Under the pieces are notes generated by a model. It saw nothing but the letters and a program-made list of their open reading frames with translations, was not told where the DNA came from and did no database searches. From Bin87 sp034420475 (GTDB taxonomy: Bacteria > Chloroflexota > Dehalococcoidia > Lucifugimonadales > UBA3495), in assembly GCA_034420475.1 (NCBI GenBank), contig DAOULH010000010.1, positions 124,001 through 188,000 of the forward strand: a stretch of 64,000 nucleotides of DNA, written 5' to 3'. Shown here piece by piece: positions 1 through 8,940 of this stretch. Both the position numbers and the translations under genes were made by a program. Numbering within the stretch: position 1 is the stretch's first letter; each line of letters begins with the position of its first letter.

Positions 1-1745
1 CTGAGGAGCGCTTCGACTTCCTGCTGGATGGCTTCCTGGGCGAAGGGGTTCAGTTCGCCCATCTGGCGGAACTTCCGGTACCGTTGCTTGACCAGCTTGC
101 TGGTGGAAACGCGGCTGGCTTCGGCCAGGTATTTGTAGATGGAATGTTCCAGCCCTTCCACCGCCTGGCGCGGGTCAAGGTGGGCGCCGCCAGTGGGTTC
201 GGGTACGACCTGATCTATGATGCCAAGTTCCTGGCAATCGCGGGCCGTGAGCATCAGCGCCTCAGCCGACTCGCGAGTGAGATAGCGCTCGCGCCGGGGC
301 CCGCCGACCGCGTGGTGCAGCGAGATCGGCGAGTAGATTGCGTACTGCTGCATCAGGATGCGGTCGGAAAGGCTCAACGCCAGGGCCGCTTCGTTGCCGG
401 CCTCGCCAATGATTACGGACACGACCGGGGTTTCCGCTTCCAGCATCATTGACAGGCTGCGGGCTATGGCATTGCCCACACCGTGTTCTTCGGATTCGAG
501 CCGGGGATCAGCGCCCTGGGAATCGATGAGGGTGACCAGGGGCAGGTTGAACCTGGTAGCGAGGCCGATGATGCGTTGCGCTTTGCGCAGCCCGTCCGGG
601 TGGACGTGGTACCGGCTGCGGTCGGTATCGTGGGAGTGGATTCGCTGCTGTCCGATGACGGCGACGGGATGCCCGCGGAGCAGGCCGACGCCGCCCACCA
701 CGGTGCGGTCGTCGCTGCTCACCCGGTCGCCGCAGATCTCGAAGAAATCGTCGAGGATGTGGCGCATGTAATAAAGGGCATCTGGCCGCTCGTCGTGGGT
801 GGCGGCTTCCACCGATTCCCAGGTCTCGGTGTCCTCGGCGGCCGGGACCGGCAGGCGGGAGACGGCGCGGCGGCCCAGGCGAATCAGTTCAGGTTCGACA
901 AGCAGGGTAAGCAATTGGCTGATCCGCGATTGCAGCTGCTCGCGGTCGACCACGTTGTCCAGAAGGCCCCGGCGAAGGTGGTATTCGGCCGTGTGCACGT
1001 CCGGGGGGACCTGTCGTTCGGTGGCTTCAATCATGGCGCGGATGGGGGAAAGCCCCACGACCGATCCGGGTTCCGCGATGATGACGTCGGCGAGGTTTGA
1101 GAAGCTGCCGTAGGCCTGGCCGGTGGAAGGATTGGCCAGCACGGCGATAAACGGCATGGACGCTTCCCGGAGCTTGTTCGCGGCGGTGACCGTCTTGGCC
1201 ATCTGCATCAGCGACAGGACGCCCTCCTGGGTACGCGCGCCCCCGCCGGTCACCAACGCAACGACGGGGAGGTCACGGCGGGCGGCGTGTTCAAAAGCCA
1301 GGGCGACCTTTTCGCCGACCACGCTGCTCATGCTGCCGCCCATGAAACCGTAGTCCAGCACGACGAGCATCACGTTTCGGCCGTCGATTTTGCAGGTTCC
1401 GGTGACCGCGGCCTCAGTCAGGCCGGTGCGGTCCTGGCTCTGCGTGAGCTGATCGGCGTAGGAGGTGCGGTTGGAGAACGCCAGCGGCGCGACGGAGCGC
1501 ACGTAGCGGTTGTGCTCGCGAAAGGTGCGACGATCCGCCAGCAGCTCGATGCGTTCACGGGCCGACAGCGTGTAATGGAAACGGCAGAACGGGCAGACCC
1601 GGTAATCGAGGTAGGCTTTGGAATCGCTGATCGGTTCGTGGCAGTACAGGCAGTGGTCGTGCACTGCGGACAAGTACATCTCCTCCAGCTCGTCCCCGTC
1701 GCTGAAGAGGTGCACCAGGAAATTGGTCAGGTTGCGGACCGGCAC
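1..1745 (-). CDS. accDA: Acetyl-CoA carboxylase carboxyltransferase, fused beta and alpha subunits (partial)
   Basis: Transfers carboxyl from carboxybiotin to acetyl-CoA to make malonyl-CoA, the committed step of fatty acid synthesis. The minus strand reads as one continuous frame. The AccD-like half has an N-terminal zinc ribbon (Cys32, Cys35, Cys51, Cys54) followed by a crotonase-type carboxyltransferase domain with VTGGGART. The AccA-like half follows from about residue 300, with TLIDSQGADP and VIIGEAGNEAAL. The start is GTG, directly after an in-frame TAG and preceded by a strong AGGAGG. The stop lies beyond the left edge. Many bacteria encode the two halves separately. The fusion is read directly from the sequence; the function is family knowledge. 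Confidence 0.93.
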   Translation of the reverse strand, partial: MPVRNLTNFLVHLFSDGDELEEMYLSAVHDHCLYCHEPISDSKAYLDYRVCPFCRFHYTLSARERIELLADRRTFREHNRYVRSVAPLAFSNRTSYADQLTQSQDRTGLTEAAVTGTCKIDGRNVMLVVLDYGFMGGSMSSVVGEKVALAFEHAARRDLPVVALVTGGGARTQEGVLSLMQMAKTVTAANKLREASMPFIAVLANPSTGQAYGSFSNLADVIIAEPGSVVGLSPIRAMIEATERQVPPDVHTAEYHLRRGLLDNVVDREQLQSRISQLLTLLVEPELIRLGRRAVSRLPVPAAEDTETWESVEAATHDERPDALYYMRHILDDFFEICGDRVSSDDRTVVGGVGLLRGHPVAVIGQQRIHSHDTDRSRYHVHPDGLRKAQRIIGLATRFNLPLVTLIDSQGADPRLESEEHGVGNAIARSLSMMLEAETPVVSVIIGEAGNEAALALSLSDRILMQQYAIYSPISLHHAVGGPRRERYLTRESAEALMLTARDCQELGIIDQVVPEPTGGAHLDPRQAVEGLEHSIYKYLAEASRVSTSKLVKQRYRKFRQMGELNPFAQEAIQQEVEALL

Positions 1746-1772
1746 CTAAACCCCTCCTTTAGTCAGTTGCCG

Positions 1773-1815
1773 AAAAAAGCCGGTGGCCGTGTTCAGGCGA
1801 ATCCAGTCGGCTTTT
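1773..1815 (-). terminator. Putative Rho-independent terminator downstream of tilS
   Basis: On the minus strand an 8-bp stem (AAAAGCCG pairing with CGGCTTTT) has further TGG/CCA pairing inside and ends in a run of six T. It lies after the tilS stop and before the accDA Shine-Dalgarno site, so it could separate the two transcription units. Confidence 0.5.
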
Positions 1816-1990
1816 GCAGGTCCCCAGGGCCGTTTCAGTCATATCTCTATTTTACACAATAGCAATTTCGTCGAAACCCGGAACGCAGGATCAAATCCAG
1901 AGAGATCATGCACTGCGAACGCAGACCCACGCCCCAGCAGCCGCGGTCTCCTCGTCAAACCCGAGGCCGATGCCAGCTTGCCTATGCGCA

Positions 1991-3490
1991 TCAGGAGGAA
2001 TCGGAGCCGGGGGGCTGAGGATCGAACCGGATGAAAGTGGCGGCAACCGCCCCTGCTTCCGGGCGCACGGCGGCCCAATCGGCGATGCGGTTGCCGACGA
2101 TCCACGCGATGCCCCGGGGGGTGACGACCAGGGGTATCCGCTCGCGCCAACGACGAGGGATCCGGGCGTCGGTGAAGATGTCTTGCAGCTTGCGGGTGCC
2201 GGACATGCCCAACGGCTGCATGCGGTCTCCGGGCTGCCAGGTTCGCACGGTGGCCCCTTCCGCCAATGCCGCGGAGGAGAGGTAGGCGGTCAGCGGGTTT
2301 CCAGTGTCGAGGAGGGTATCGTGACCCACTCGCACCGCCTCCGCCGATACCTCCCAACCGTCGCGGCGGGTGACGGCGACGGCGATGGGCCCCCAGGGGA
2401 GGGTGAGCCGAAACTCGCGCACCGGATCGGGATACGGGCAGTCGTCCACTTGTCCAGGGCCGGACATGGTGGCCCACCGGGCGTCCACGACAAACCGGAA
2501 GCCGCGCGGCAGTTCGATGACCTTGCCCGAACCGGGGTCAGTTGCGGCATGGGACATGGCCGCCAGGTGGCGTTCGGTGAGGCGGTGTTCATGTCCCGTT
2601 ACGGTAACCCAAGCGCGGCGCAGAATGATGTGCCGGAGGGCCGGGTGCGTTTCCGCGAGGCTGGCCCGGCCGAAGCGCAGGCTCCCGTCGTCGGCCGCAG
2701 GTTGGGGAGCGAGCTGCCGCCAGAGGAGATCGGCCTGCTGTTCCATGTAGTCAACCTGCGCCGCCGCGGTGCGGGAAATCCGGCCCAAAGCGTCCACGAT
2801 CCGGGGGTTCAGCTGCTCTTTCAGTGCCGGCATGATGTCCAGGCGAACGCGGTTGCGGGCGAAATCTCGCATGTAGTTTGTGCTGTCATCCCGGTAATCG
2901 ATGCCATAGTTCCGGCAGTACGAAATGGTGTGGCGCCTGGTCAGCTCAATCAGCGGCCGCCAGACCCGCAAATCCGTAGCGGGCGCATCATCACTGCTTG
3001 GCGAGGTTGGGTACGGCCACGGGTCGAGTTCGCTCATGCCGCGCAGGCCGTGGAGGCCGCTGCCTCGCGCTACGTGGAGCAGCACGGTCTCGGCCAGGTC
3101 GTCGGCGGTGTGGCCCACGGCGACCAACCGGGCGCCCACCTGACGAGCGACCCGAGCCAGGAAGTCGTAGCGGAGGTCGCGGGCCGCCTGCTCGAAGGAG
3201 CTGACGCCGGATTCGCGCTGGTACGCGGCGACGTCCACTTCTTCAAAAACGCAGTGAGGCCACCTGCGGCGCACGAAGTCGGCGTCGTCGTAGGTTTCCT
3301 GCCCCCGGAAGTCGTGCAACAGATGAGCCGGCTGAACTGTGAAGCCGAAACGCGTGTCGCCGCTGGCCCGTCCGAGGACATTCATCAAGGCGCAAGAATC
3401 CGGGCCTCCGGACACACCAGCCACCACGACGTCACCCGGCCCCAGACCGGCGCGGCGCGCGGTGGTTATCGCCGTGGTGTACAACCGCAT
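1991..3490 (-). CDS. tilS: tRNA(Ile)-lysidine synthase
   Basis: Adds lysine to C34 of the CAU anticodon of tRNA-Ile, switching its decoding from AUG to AUA. The N-terminal PP-loop ATPase motif SGGPDS is at residues 27-32 of the ATG-started form. The TilS middle domain follows, and the C-terminal substrate-binding domain contains a GDRMQPLGMSGTRKLQDIF-type segment. The ATG at 3490 is chosen because the family begins only about 20-30 residues before the PP-loop; an in-frame TTG at 3535 would add 15 residues. It starts 58 bp after the upstream phosphatase gene on the same strand, so cotranscription is likely. Length is about 499 aa, within the range of long bacterial TilS proteins. Confidence 0.93.
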   Translation of the reverse strand: MRLYTTAITTARRAGLGPGDVVVAGVSGGPDSCALMNVLGRASGDTRFGFTVQPAHLLHDFRGQETYDDADFVRRRWPHCVFEEVDVAAYQRESGVSSFEQAARDLRYDFLARVARQVGARLVAVGHTADDLAETVLLHVARGSGLHGLRGMSELDPWPYPTSPSSDDAPATDLRVWRPLIELTRRHTISYCRNYGIDYRDDSTNYMRDFARNRVRLDIMPALKEQLNPRIVDALGRISRTAAAQVDYMEQQADLLWRQLAPQPAADDGSLRFGRASLAETHPALRHIILRRAWVTVTGHEHRLTERHLAAMSHAATDPGSGKVIELPRGFRFVVDARWATMSGPGQVDDCPYPDPVREFRLTLPWGPIAVAVTRRDGWEVSAEAVRVGHDTLLDTGNPLTAYLSSAALAEGATVRTWQPGDRMQPLGMSGTRKLQDIFTDARIPRRWRERIPLVVTPRGIAWIVGNRIADWAAVRPEAGAVAATFIRFDPQPPGSDSS

Positions 3491-3548
3491 GGCGGGCCAG
3501 AATCCTCGGTCGTTTCGGCGTTTGTTTCGGCCCAACGAGTGGCCCGTC

Positions 3549-4175
3549 CTAGTAACTGGTACGGTTGGCGGGGGTCAGGTGATCCACGGCGTTGTAGGCG
3601 GCCAGGCGGCGTCCGCGCCGTCCGGAGGTGATGGTGGTGCGACTGCCCAGGGACAAGTCCATGTGGTTGATGTTGGCGAGGGGAAGGTCGATGACGGCGG
3701 CGACGATGCAACGAATGGTGAAATTGTGGGTGACAGCGATGACGGTGTCGTCGGCGTCGTAACGCTCGTCCAATTCATTTACAGCCGCCATGGCGCGGCG
3801 CTGGACGTCGCCCAGGGATTCTCCGCCGGGCATGGTGACGCTGCTGGCGTCGCGGCGCCAGCCCTGGTACAGATCCGGCCAGCCGTCGCGCATTTCCTGG
3901 ACGGTCACGCCCTCCAGATCCCCCATGTCCATCTCGATGATGCGGGGCTCATCGGTGACGGACAGACCGGACAGATCGGCGATGGCGCCAGCGACGCCGC
4001 GCGCCCGCTGCAGCGGACTGGAGTACACGGCCACCGGATCCCACGTGAGACTGGCCACCGCCAGTTCCCGGGCCTGGGCCCGCCCCCGGGGGGTGAGGGT
4101 GGAGTTGGTGGTGCCCTGCAGGCGCCCCGATGCGTTGATGTCGGTCTCGCCGTGGCGAACCAGGTGCAGCTTCAT
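3549..4175 (-). CDS. Histidine phosphatase family protein (phosphoglycerate mutase-like)
   Basis: A 208-aa histidine phosphatase-fold protein. The catalytic motif LVRHGET sits at residues 5-11, with His8 the expected phosphorylated residue. The second conserved histidine occurs in VIAVTHN near residue 150. Family members include cofactor-dependent phosphoglycerate mutases, CobC-like alpha-ribazole phosphatases and general phosphatases, and the sequence alone does not decide among them. The ATG overlaps the stop of the upstream CorC-like gene as ATGA, indicating translational coupling. No cobalamin biosynthesis genes lie next to it, so a CobC role has no local support. Confidence 0.9.
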   Translation of the reverse strand: MKLHLVRHGETDINASGRLQGTTNSTLTPRGRAQARELAVASLTWDPVAVYSSPLQRARGVAGAIADLSGLSVTDEPRIIEMDMGDLEGVTVQEMRDGWPDLYQGWRRDASSVTMPGGESLGDVQRRAMAAVNELDERYDADDTVIAVTHNFTIRCIVAAVIDLPLANINHMDLSLGSRTTITSGRRGRRLAAYNAVDHLTPANRTSY

Positions 4176-5551
4176 TCGGTAAGGTCCTCGGACGGGGGAT
4201 CGACCACCCTCAGGCGCACCTGGTTCACGCGGGCGCCCGCCATGTCGGTGACGGTGACTTCCAGATTGCCGGCACCGACCGTGTCGTTTTCCCTGGGAAT
4301 TTCGCCCAGCTCGTGCAGCACCAGGCCAGCGATGGTCTGGTAGTCACCCTCGGGAACCTCGATGCCCGCGGAATGGAGGCGATCGTTGATCTCGATGATG
4401 GTCATGCCGCCGCCGAGGAGGTAAGCGCCGTCGGGCAGCTGAGCGATGTGGCTGTCCGCGGTCATGGCCGGCGGGTCGTCGTCGACGACGGTGCCGACGA
4501 TGACGCCGACGAGCTGCTTCATCGTGACCAGGCCCGCGATGCCGCCATACTCGTTGGTCACCAGCATCATGGAAAGACGCTTTTCCTGCATGGTATCGAA
4601 GGCGTCGGACACGGTGACGGTTTCGGGAATGAAATCGACCGGGCGCATGGTTTCGGTAACGGGTTCCTGTGGTCCGATTTCGCCCCGACCCTGGGCGATG
4701 AGCACCTCCTTGTTGGAGAGCACGCCCAGGACGGTCTCCTGGCTCCCCTCGTAAACGGGGAACCGGGTGTGGCTGTGCTCGGCGTAGAGGGCCAGGAATT
4801 CTTCCAGGGTGGTGTCTTTTTCGATCCAGACGATCTCTGTGCGCGGCGTCATGATCTCACTGAGGCGGCGATCACGAAAGTTGAACACCCGGTGCAAGCG
4901 TTCGGCCTCGTCCGATTCCACCGCTCCCTGCTGACTGGACAGGTCGATCATCATCCGCAGCTCACCCTCGGTGAACGTGGTTTGCCACCCGTCGGATGAG
5001 GTACCCAGGGCCTTGTAGATGAGGCGCGGAACCACAGTAAAGAGGTAGATGAACGGGGTGCTCAGCAGCATCATCCAGCGAACGGGGTGGGCCGCCGCCA
5101 GGGACCAGCGCTCCGAGTAGGTTGCCGCGAGGGTTTTCGGGGTGATCTCGCCGAAGATGGAGATCGTCACCGTCAAAACCAGAGTGGTTAACAGCGCCGC
5201 CGATCCGGAGTCGTTGAGGAGGTCGGCGGCGAGGGCGGTGCCCAGAGCCGTGGCAAAGATGGTGAACGCGTTCTGGCTCAGGAGGATGGTGGCGAAGAAC
5301 TTTTCGTGCTGCGACAGGACATGGTTCACCGCTCTTGCAGCAGCGTTGCCTTGTCCGGCCAGGTACTGGATGCGGATTTTGTTGACCGCGACCAATGCCG
5401 CCTCAGCGCTGGTGAAAAACATTACTCCCAGGAAACTGAGCGCCAGCAGTGATAGCTGCAAACTCCAGGGCATGGATAATCCGCCGGAGGTTTCCCCCAC
5501 CTGCAACAAGACGGCCCCAATCGATAAACCGTCGGGCGCGATGTCCATCAT
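4172..5551 (-). CDS. CNNM/CorC-HlyC-type membrane protein (DUF21, CBS pair, transporter-associated domain)
   Basis: A 459-aa protein with the hemolysin C/CorB domain order. The N-terminal DUF21 domain has about four membrane segments (residues 25-200). A tandem CBS pair follows (roughly 215-335, including the conserved MTPRTEIVWIEKD entry). The C-terminal CorC_HlyC domain occupies roughly 345-440. Family members are implicated in Mg2+/Co2+ export or resistance; hemolysin is a historical name. It is first in a three-gene minus-strand run with the phosphatase (4-bp overlap) and tilS. Start is ATG with an upstream AGGAGGAA. Confidence 0.92.
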   Translation of the reverse strand: MMDIAPDGLSIGAVLLQVGETSGGLSMPWSLQLSLLALSFLGVMFFTSAEAALVAVNKIRIQYLAGQGNAAARAVNHVLSQHEKFFATILLSQNAFTIFATALGTALAADLLNDSGSAALLTTLVLTVTISIFGEITPKTLAATYSERWSLAAAHPVRWMMLLSTPFIYLFTVVPRLIYKALGTSSDGWQTTFTEGELRMMIDLSSQQGAVESDEAERLHRVFNFRDRRLSEIMTPRTEIVWIEKDTTLEEFLALYAEHSHTRFPVYEGSQETVLGVLSNKEVLIAQGRGEIGPQEPVTETMRPVDFIPETVTVSDAFDTMQEKRLSMMLVTNEYGGIAGLVTMKQLVGVIVGTVVDDDPPAMTADSHIAQLPDGAYLLGGGMTIIEINDRLHSAGIEVPEGDYQTIAGLVLHELGEIPRENDTVGAGNLEVTVTDMAGARVNQVRLRVVDPPSEDLTE

Positions 5552-5690
5552 CTGTTTTCTATTCCTCCTGGCGATCCCGAAGTAGTATTCGCCCAGCGCG
5601 CGGGTATCGCCTGATTTAGATTATCAACATACAGGATAGCATCGCCGGAAATGGCGCGCAAAGACGACCAGTCGCCGGATTGCCGGTTGA

Positions 5691-5696
5691 TATAAT
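5691..5696 (+). promoter_or_regulatory. -10-like hexamer upstream of tsaD
   Basis: A perfect TATAAT lies about 50 bp before the tsaD ATG, in the gap between it and the divergent CorC-like gene. No good -35 hexamer is visible at the expected spacing, so this is a weak promoter call. Confidence 0.3.
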
Positions 5697-5743
5697 GCAG
5701 CGGCGCATTCATTTGAAAACGGGCAAGTGGGAACGGGCGAGCC

Positions 5744-6808
5744 ATGTTGATTCTGGGCATTGAGACGTCGTGCGACGAAACCGCGGTGGGAATCGTGGAA
5801 GACGGCAGGAGTCTGCGCGCCAACGCGATCGCGTCCCAGGCGGCGCTGCACGCCGCCCACGGCGGGGTTGTGCCCGAACTGGCGTCGCGGCAGCACATCC
5901 GGGACATGGAACCAACCCTGCGCCGGGCGCTGGCCGATGCCGGCGTGACGCTGGAAGACATCGACGTGGTGGCCGTCACCCATGGGCCCGGTTTGGCCGG
6001 CGCGCTGATCAGCGGGGTCAACACCGCGAAATCGCTGGCGCTGACGCTGGATGTTCCACTGGTGGGGGTTAACCACCTGGAGGGTCACGTCTATGCGGCG
6101 TGGCTGGTTCCCGGAGATGCGTCACCGGCGGAGGAGCCGGGCTTCCCGCTGGCGTGCCTGGTGGCGTCGGGGGGCCATACGGACCTGATCCTGATGGAAG
6201 GGCACGGGGACTATCGCCTGTTGGGCCGGACTCGAGACGACGCTGCCGGAGAGGCCTTCGACAAAGCGGCGCGGGTCCTGGGGCTGGGGTTCCCCGGGGG
6301 GCCGGAGATCCAGAAAGCGGCGGAGTCGCTGGCGGACTTCTCCGAGGATGGTGAGCCCTTCGCGCAGGCCGCGGCGCCGCTGCCGCGGGCATGGATGCGC
6401 GATACGTTCGATTTCAGTTTCAGCGGCGTGAAGACGGCGCTGCTGCACCGGGCGCAGGACGTGGGCTTGTATCCGCAGCCGGAGGGGGATGTTAGCCGGC
6501 TGGTGGCAAACCTGGCGTACCAGTTTCAGGAGTCGCTGGTGGACGTGATGACCGCTAAGCTGCTGGAAATGGCAGACCGCTACAAGGCCCGGGGGCTGGT
6601 GCTGGGCGGGGGCGTGACGGCCAACGCCCGCCTGAGGCAGAGAGTGCTGGCGGAGTCGCCGGTGCCGGCGATCATACCGGCGCCGGTGCTGTGCACCGAT
6701 AACGGCGCGATGATCGCGGCGGGGGCGTTCTACCAGATGCAGCGGGGCGAGGTCGCGGACCTGGCGCTGGACGTGGATCCGTCGCTGCCCTTTGGCGTGC
6801 CGGCGTAG
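5744..6808 (+). CDS. tsaD: tRNA N6-adenosine threonylcarbamoyltransferase
   Basis: Transfers the threonylcarbamoyl group to A37 of ANN-decoding tRNAs (t6A synthesis), acting with TsaB and TsaE. It is a 354-aa ASKHA-fold protein opening with LGIETSCDET. The metal-binding motif HxxxH is intact as HLEGH (His111, His115), and the conserved VASGGHT, FSFSGVKTA and GGGVTANARLR blocks are all present. Length and start match the family. It stands alone on the plus strand and converges with the next gene across a 15-bp gap. None of tsaB, tsaC or tsaE is in the window. Confidence 0.96.
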   Translation: MLILGIETSCDETAVGIVEDGRSLRANAIASQAALHAAHGGVVPELASRQHIRDMEPTLRRALADAGVTLEDIDVVAVTHGPGLAGALISGVNTAKSLALTLDVPLVGVNHLEGHVYAAWLVPGDASPAEEPGFPLACLVASGGHTDLILMEGHGDYRLLGRTRDDAAGEAFDKAARVLGLGFPGGPEIQKAAESLADFSEDGEPFAQAAAPLPRAWMRDTFDFSFSGVKTALLHRAQDVGLYPQPEGDVSRLVANLAYQFQESLVDVMTAKLLEMADRYKARGLVLGGGVTANARLRQRVLAESPVPAIIPAPVLCTDNGAMIAAGAFYQMQRGEVADLALDVDPSLPFGVPA

Positions 6809-6823
6809 CCCAGGATCACCGCT

Positions 6824-7429
6824 TCAGGTCTCCGTCGCGCTGACCTCGCGGACCGTTGACTGTTCCGGGCCTGGAACGGATGGCGACCGCCACCGGAGGA
6901 CAATGCCGGCGAAGGCCATGAGGTCAGCGGCGCCGGCGGCGCAAGGCGTCTCAACGTTCCAGTTGTATCCGTCGATGCGGATCATGCTGCCGCCGGAGTC
7001 GGTCAGGCTGCGCCAGATGATCCAGCCCAGCAGCACGATGAGGATCATCAGCACGGCCGCCATGGCGTGCAGGTTGATGACCGGTATGACCACGTCGGGC
7101 AGGCGATCTACCAACCAATAGGCCAGCAGAAAATAAGCCACAACGCCGCCGGCCAAAAGGGTTGCCCACTGTTTCCAGGAAAGGCCGCGCCGGGCGTCGT
7201 TGCGCACGCTGACCGCGGTCACGGTGTCGGCGGCGAACATCTGCACAACCCGGGTGGCCCCTTCCTCCGTCACCGCGATGATCCGGCGGTTCGTCGCCAC
7301 CAGGAGCCGGCCGGAGGGCGTGGGTTCGGGCGTCAAGCCCTGTTCCGCGTCGAGGAACGCGGCCACGTGTTCGCCAGGGAGCAGTTCTACTCCCCGAACG
7401 TGGGACAGGAATGATGGGGCGTTATCCAT
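6824..7429 (-). CDS. Uncharacterised two-TM protein with PH-like N-terminal region
   Basis: About 201 aa. The first ~90 residues contain a GRLLVATNRRIIAVTEEG stretch followed by short strands, which resembles bacterial PH (bPH) domains. Two close hydrophobic segments follow (WATLLAGGVVAYFLLAYWLV and AAVLMILIVLLGWIIW), joined by a short loop containing a charged residue, then a polar C-terminus. The bPH resemblance is an inference from pattern only. ATG 7429 is used; an in-frame GTG at 7471 would add 14 residues, and neither has a clear Shine-Dalgarno site. Convergent with tsaD. Confidence 0.7.
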   Translation of the reverse strand: MDNAPSFLSHVRGVELLPGEHVAAFLDAEQGLTPEPTPSGRLLVATNRRIIAVTEEGATRVVQMFAADTVTAVSVRNDARRGLSWKQWATLLAGGVVAYFLLAYWLVDRLPDVVIPVINLHAMAAVLMILIVLLGWIIWRSLTDSGGSMIRIDGYNWNVETPCAAGAADLMAFAGIVLRWRSPSVPGPEQSTVREVSATET

Positions 7430-7530
7430 GGCGGGTCGTGACGAAGTGCCTTCGGCATCGAATCGTATCACAGCGCGGCAAAGCCAATCCGGGTTGAGGC
7501 GCGGAAAGTCGGGGCAACCGCACCATCGCC

Positions 7531-7627
7531 GTCATTCCTGCGCACGCCGGAATCCAGGGATCGAAATCGTTAAGGCGCTTCAAATTCGTTCATTGTGTGA
7601 CTAACGGACTCCGGCTTTCGCCGGAGT
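7531..7627. repeat. Two REP-like hairpin sequences in the gap before rsmH
   Basis: The 7430-7853 gap has no convincing gene. It contains GTCATTCCTGCG...CCGGAATCCAG at 7531-7557 and a perfect 8-bp-arm hairpin with a TTTC loop at 7608-7627 (ACTCCGGC/GCCGGAGT). A closely related hairpin (ATTCCGGC/GCCGGAAT) lies after pepA at 27695-27714. The rest, 7640-7800, is less GC-rich, with an AT-rich patch around 7700-7730 that may hold the rsmH promoter; no clear hexamers were found. Confidence 0.7.
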
Positions 7628-7853
7628 GACGGATGTGGAGTCCTGGAGTGACGGGCATGAAGCCCATGATGTGATTGCCCGGCGTGATACCCGGAAAAAT
7701 TTGTGCTTTTTGAAAAAATTGGATTAATTTCGCATTTCCGAAAACAGGCACCGGCACAAACCCATTTGTTAAATTCCCAGCCACGTTGGGGCGCATATAC
7801 CACGCGTGGGTCACGCGCGTCTCTGCGGGCACTGGATCCATAGTGAGCAAGCG

Positions 7854-8876
7854 ATGACACTGGCGGCAATGCACATACCGGCTCCGATTGCCGTGTCGGT
7901 TGGTTCAGTGTTGGGTGGATTGCCAACGCTGACCTTCTCAACGCGCGCGGACGGGGATGCGGCCGTTCGTCATACTCCGGCGCTGGTTGCGGAGACCGTG
8001 GAATGGCTGTCGGTGAGTCCGGGCAAGATTTACCTGGACGGCACGGTTGGAGAGGGCGGGCATTCGGCGGCGATCCTGGACGCATCGGGACCCAGCGGGG
8101 TTGTCCTGGGAATAGACCGCGACCCGCGGTCGGTGGATGCGGCCCGCCGCCGGCTGACCGGCTACGGGGATCGCGCCCGGATCGTGCACGGCAATTACGC
8201 CGACATGAGCGCCCTGGCGCGGCAGGCCGGCATCGCCCGCGTCGATGGCGTTTTGCTGGACCTGGGGTTCTCCTCCCGCCAGGTTGACGCCGCGGGATAC
8301 GGGTTTTCATTCCAGCAGGACGAGCCCCTGGACATGCGGTACGACACCGCCGGATCCACGGCTGCCGACTTGCTGAACCACACCGACGAGCGCGAGCTGG
8401 CCGACATAATCTTCCGCTACGGGGAAGAACGCCGCAGCCGCGCGGTCGCTCGGGCCATCGTCGCGGCTCGGCCCATCAACACGACGGGTCGCCTGGCCTC
8501 GGTGGTCGCCAGAGCCCTCGGCGGGCGTCGGGGAGGCCGGCATCCGGCCACGAGAACGTTCCAGGCGCTGCGGATCGCGGTCAACGAGGAGTTGATGCAC
8601 CTGCAGGCCGGCCTGGACGCCGTCCCCGGGATGCTTAGATCGGGCGGTCGGTTGGTGGTGATCAGCTACCACAGCCTGGAAGACCGGCTGGTCAAGGCCT
8701 GGATGGACCGGGAAGCGGCGCAGTGTATCTGTCCGCCGGAGTTGCCCGTATGCGCGTGTGAGCACGAACCGACGGTGCGGTACGTGCGGCGTCGGGTGGT
8801 TCGTCCGTCCGCAATGGAAACGGACAACAACCCGCGTAGCAGGAGCGCGCGCCTCAGGGCAGTGGAACGCATCTGA
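7854..8876 (+). CDS. rsmH: 16S rRNA (cytosine(1402)-N(4))-methyltransferase
   Basis: SAM-dependent methylation of C1402 in the ribosomal P site. The protein has the family entry HTPALVAETVEWL, the SAM motif DGTVGEGGHSAAIL, LGFSSRQVD, and the C-terminal VISYHSLEDRLVK block. Family members usually start just before the HTPVL motif, but this frame continues some 40 residues upstream. ATG 7854 is used; ATG 7869 or GTG 7806 are alternatives, and none has a strong Shine-Dalgarno site. In most bacteria rsmH (mraW) heads the division and cell-wall cluster. Here it directly precedes ftsA, with the wall-synthesis genes missing. Confidence 0.94.
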   Translation: MTLAAMHIPAPIAVSVGSVLGGLPTLTFSTRADGDAAVRHTPALVAETVEWLSVSPGKIYLDGTVGEGGHSAAILDASGPSGVVLGIDRDPRSVDAARRRLTGYGDRARIVHGNYADMSALARQAGIARVDGVLLDLGFSSRQVDAAGYGFSFQQDEPLDMRYDTAGSTAADLLNHTDERELADIIFRYGEERRSRAVARAIVAARPINTTGRLASVVARALGGRRGGRHPATRTFQALRIAVNEELMHLQAGLDAVPGMLRSGGRLVVISYHSLEDRLVKAWMDREAAQCICPPELPVCACEHEPTVRYVRRRVVRPSAMETDNNPRSRSARLRAVERI

Positions 8877-8940
8877 TCCGCCGCGCGCAAGCGATCATAG
8901 TTTCCCTTTTATAACCACGTTCGACCGAGGTAACGTTACC

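Noticed and set aside
1814..3631. Plus-strand reading frame of about 600 codons
   Set aside because: It lies opposite tilS, whose PP-loop and domain order are clear. The frame is Arg/Gly/Ala-rich with no recognisable domain.
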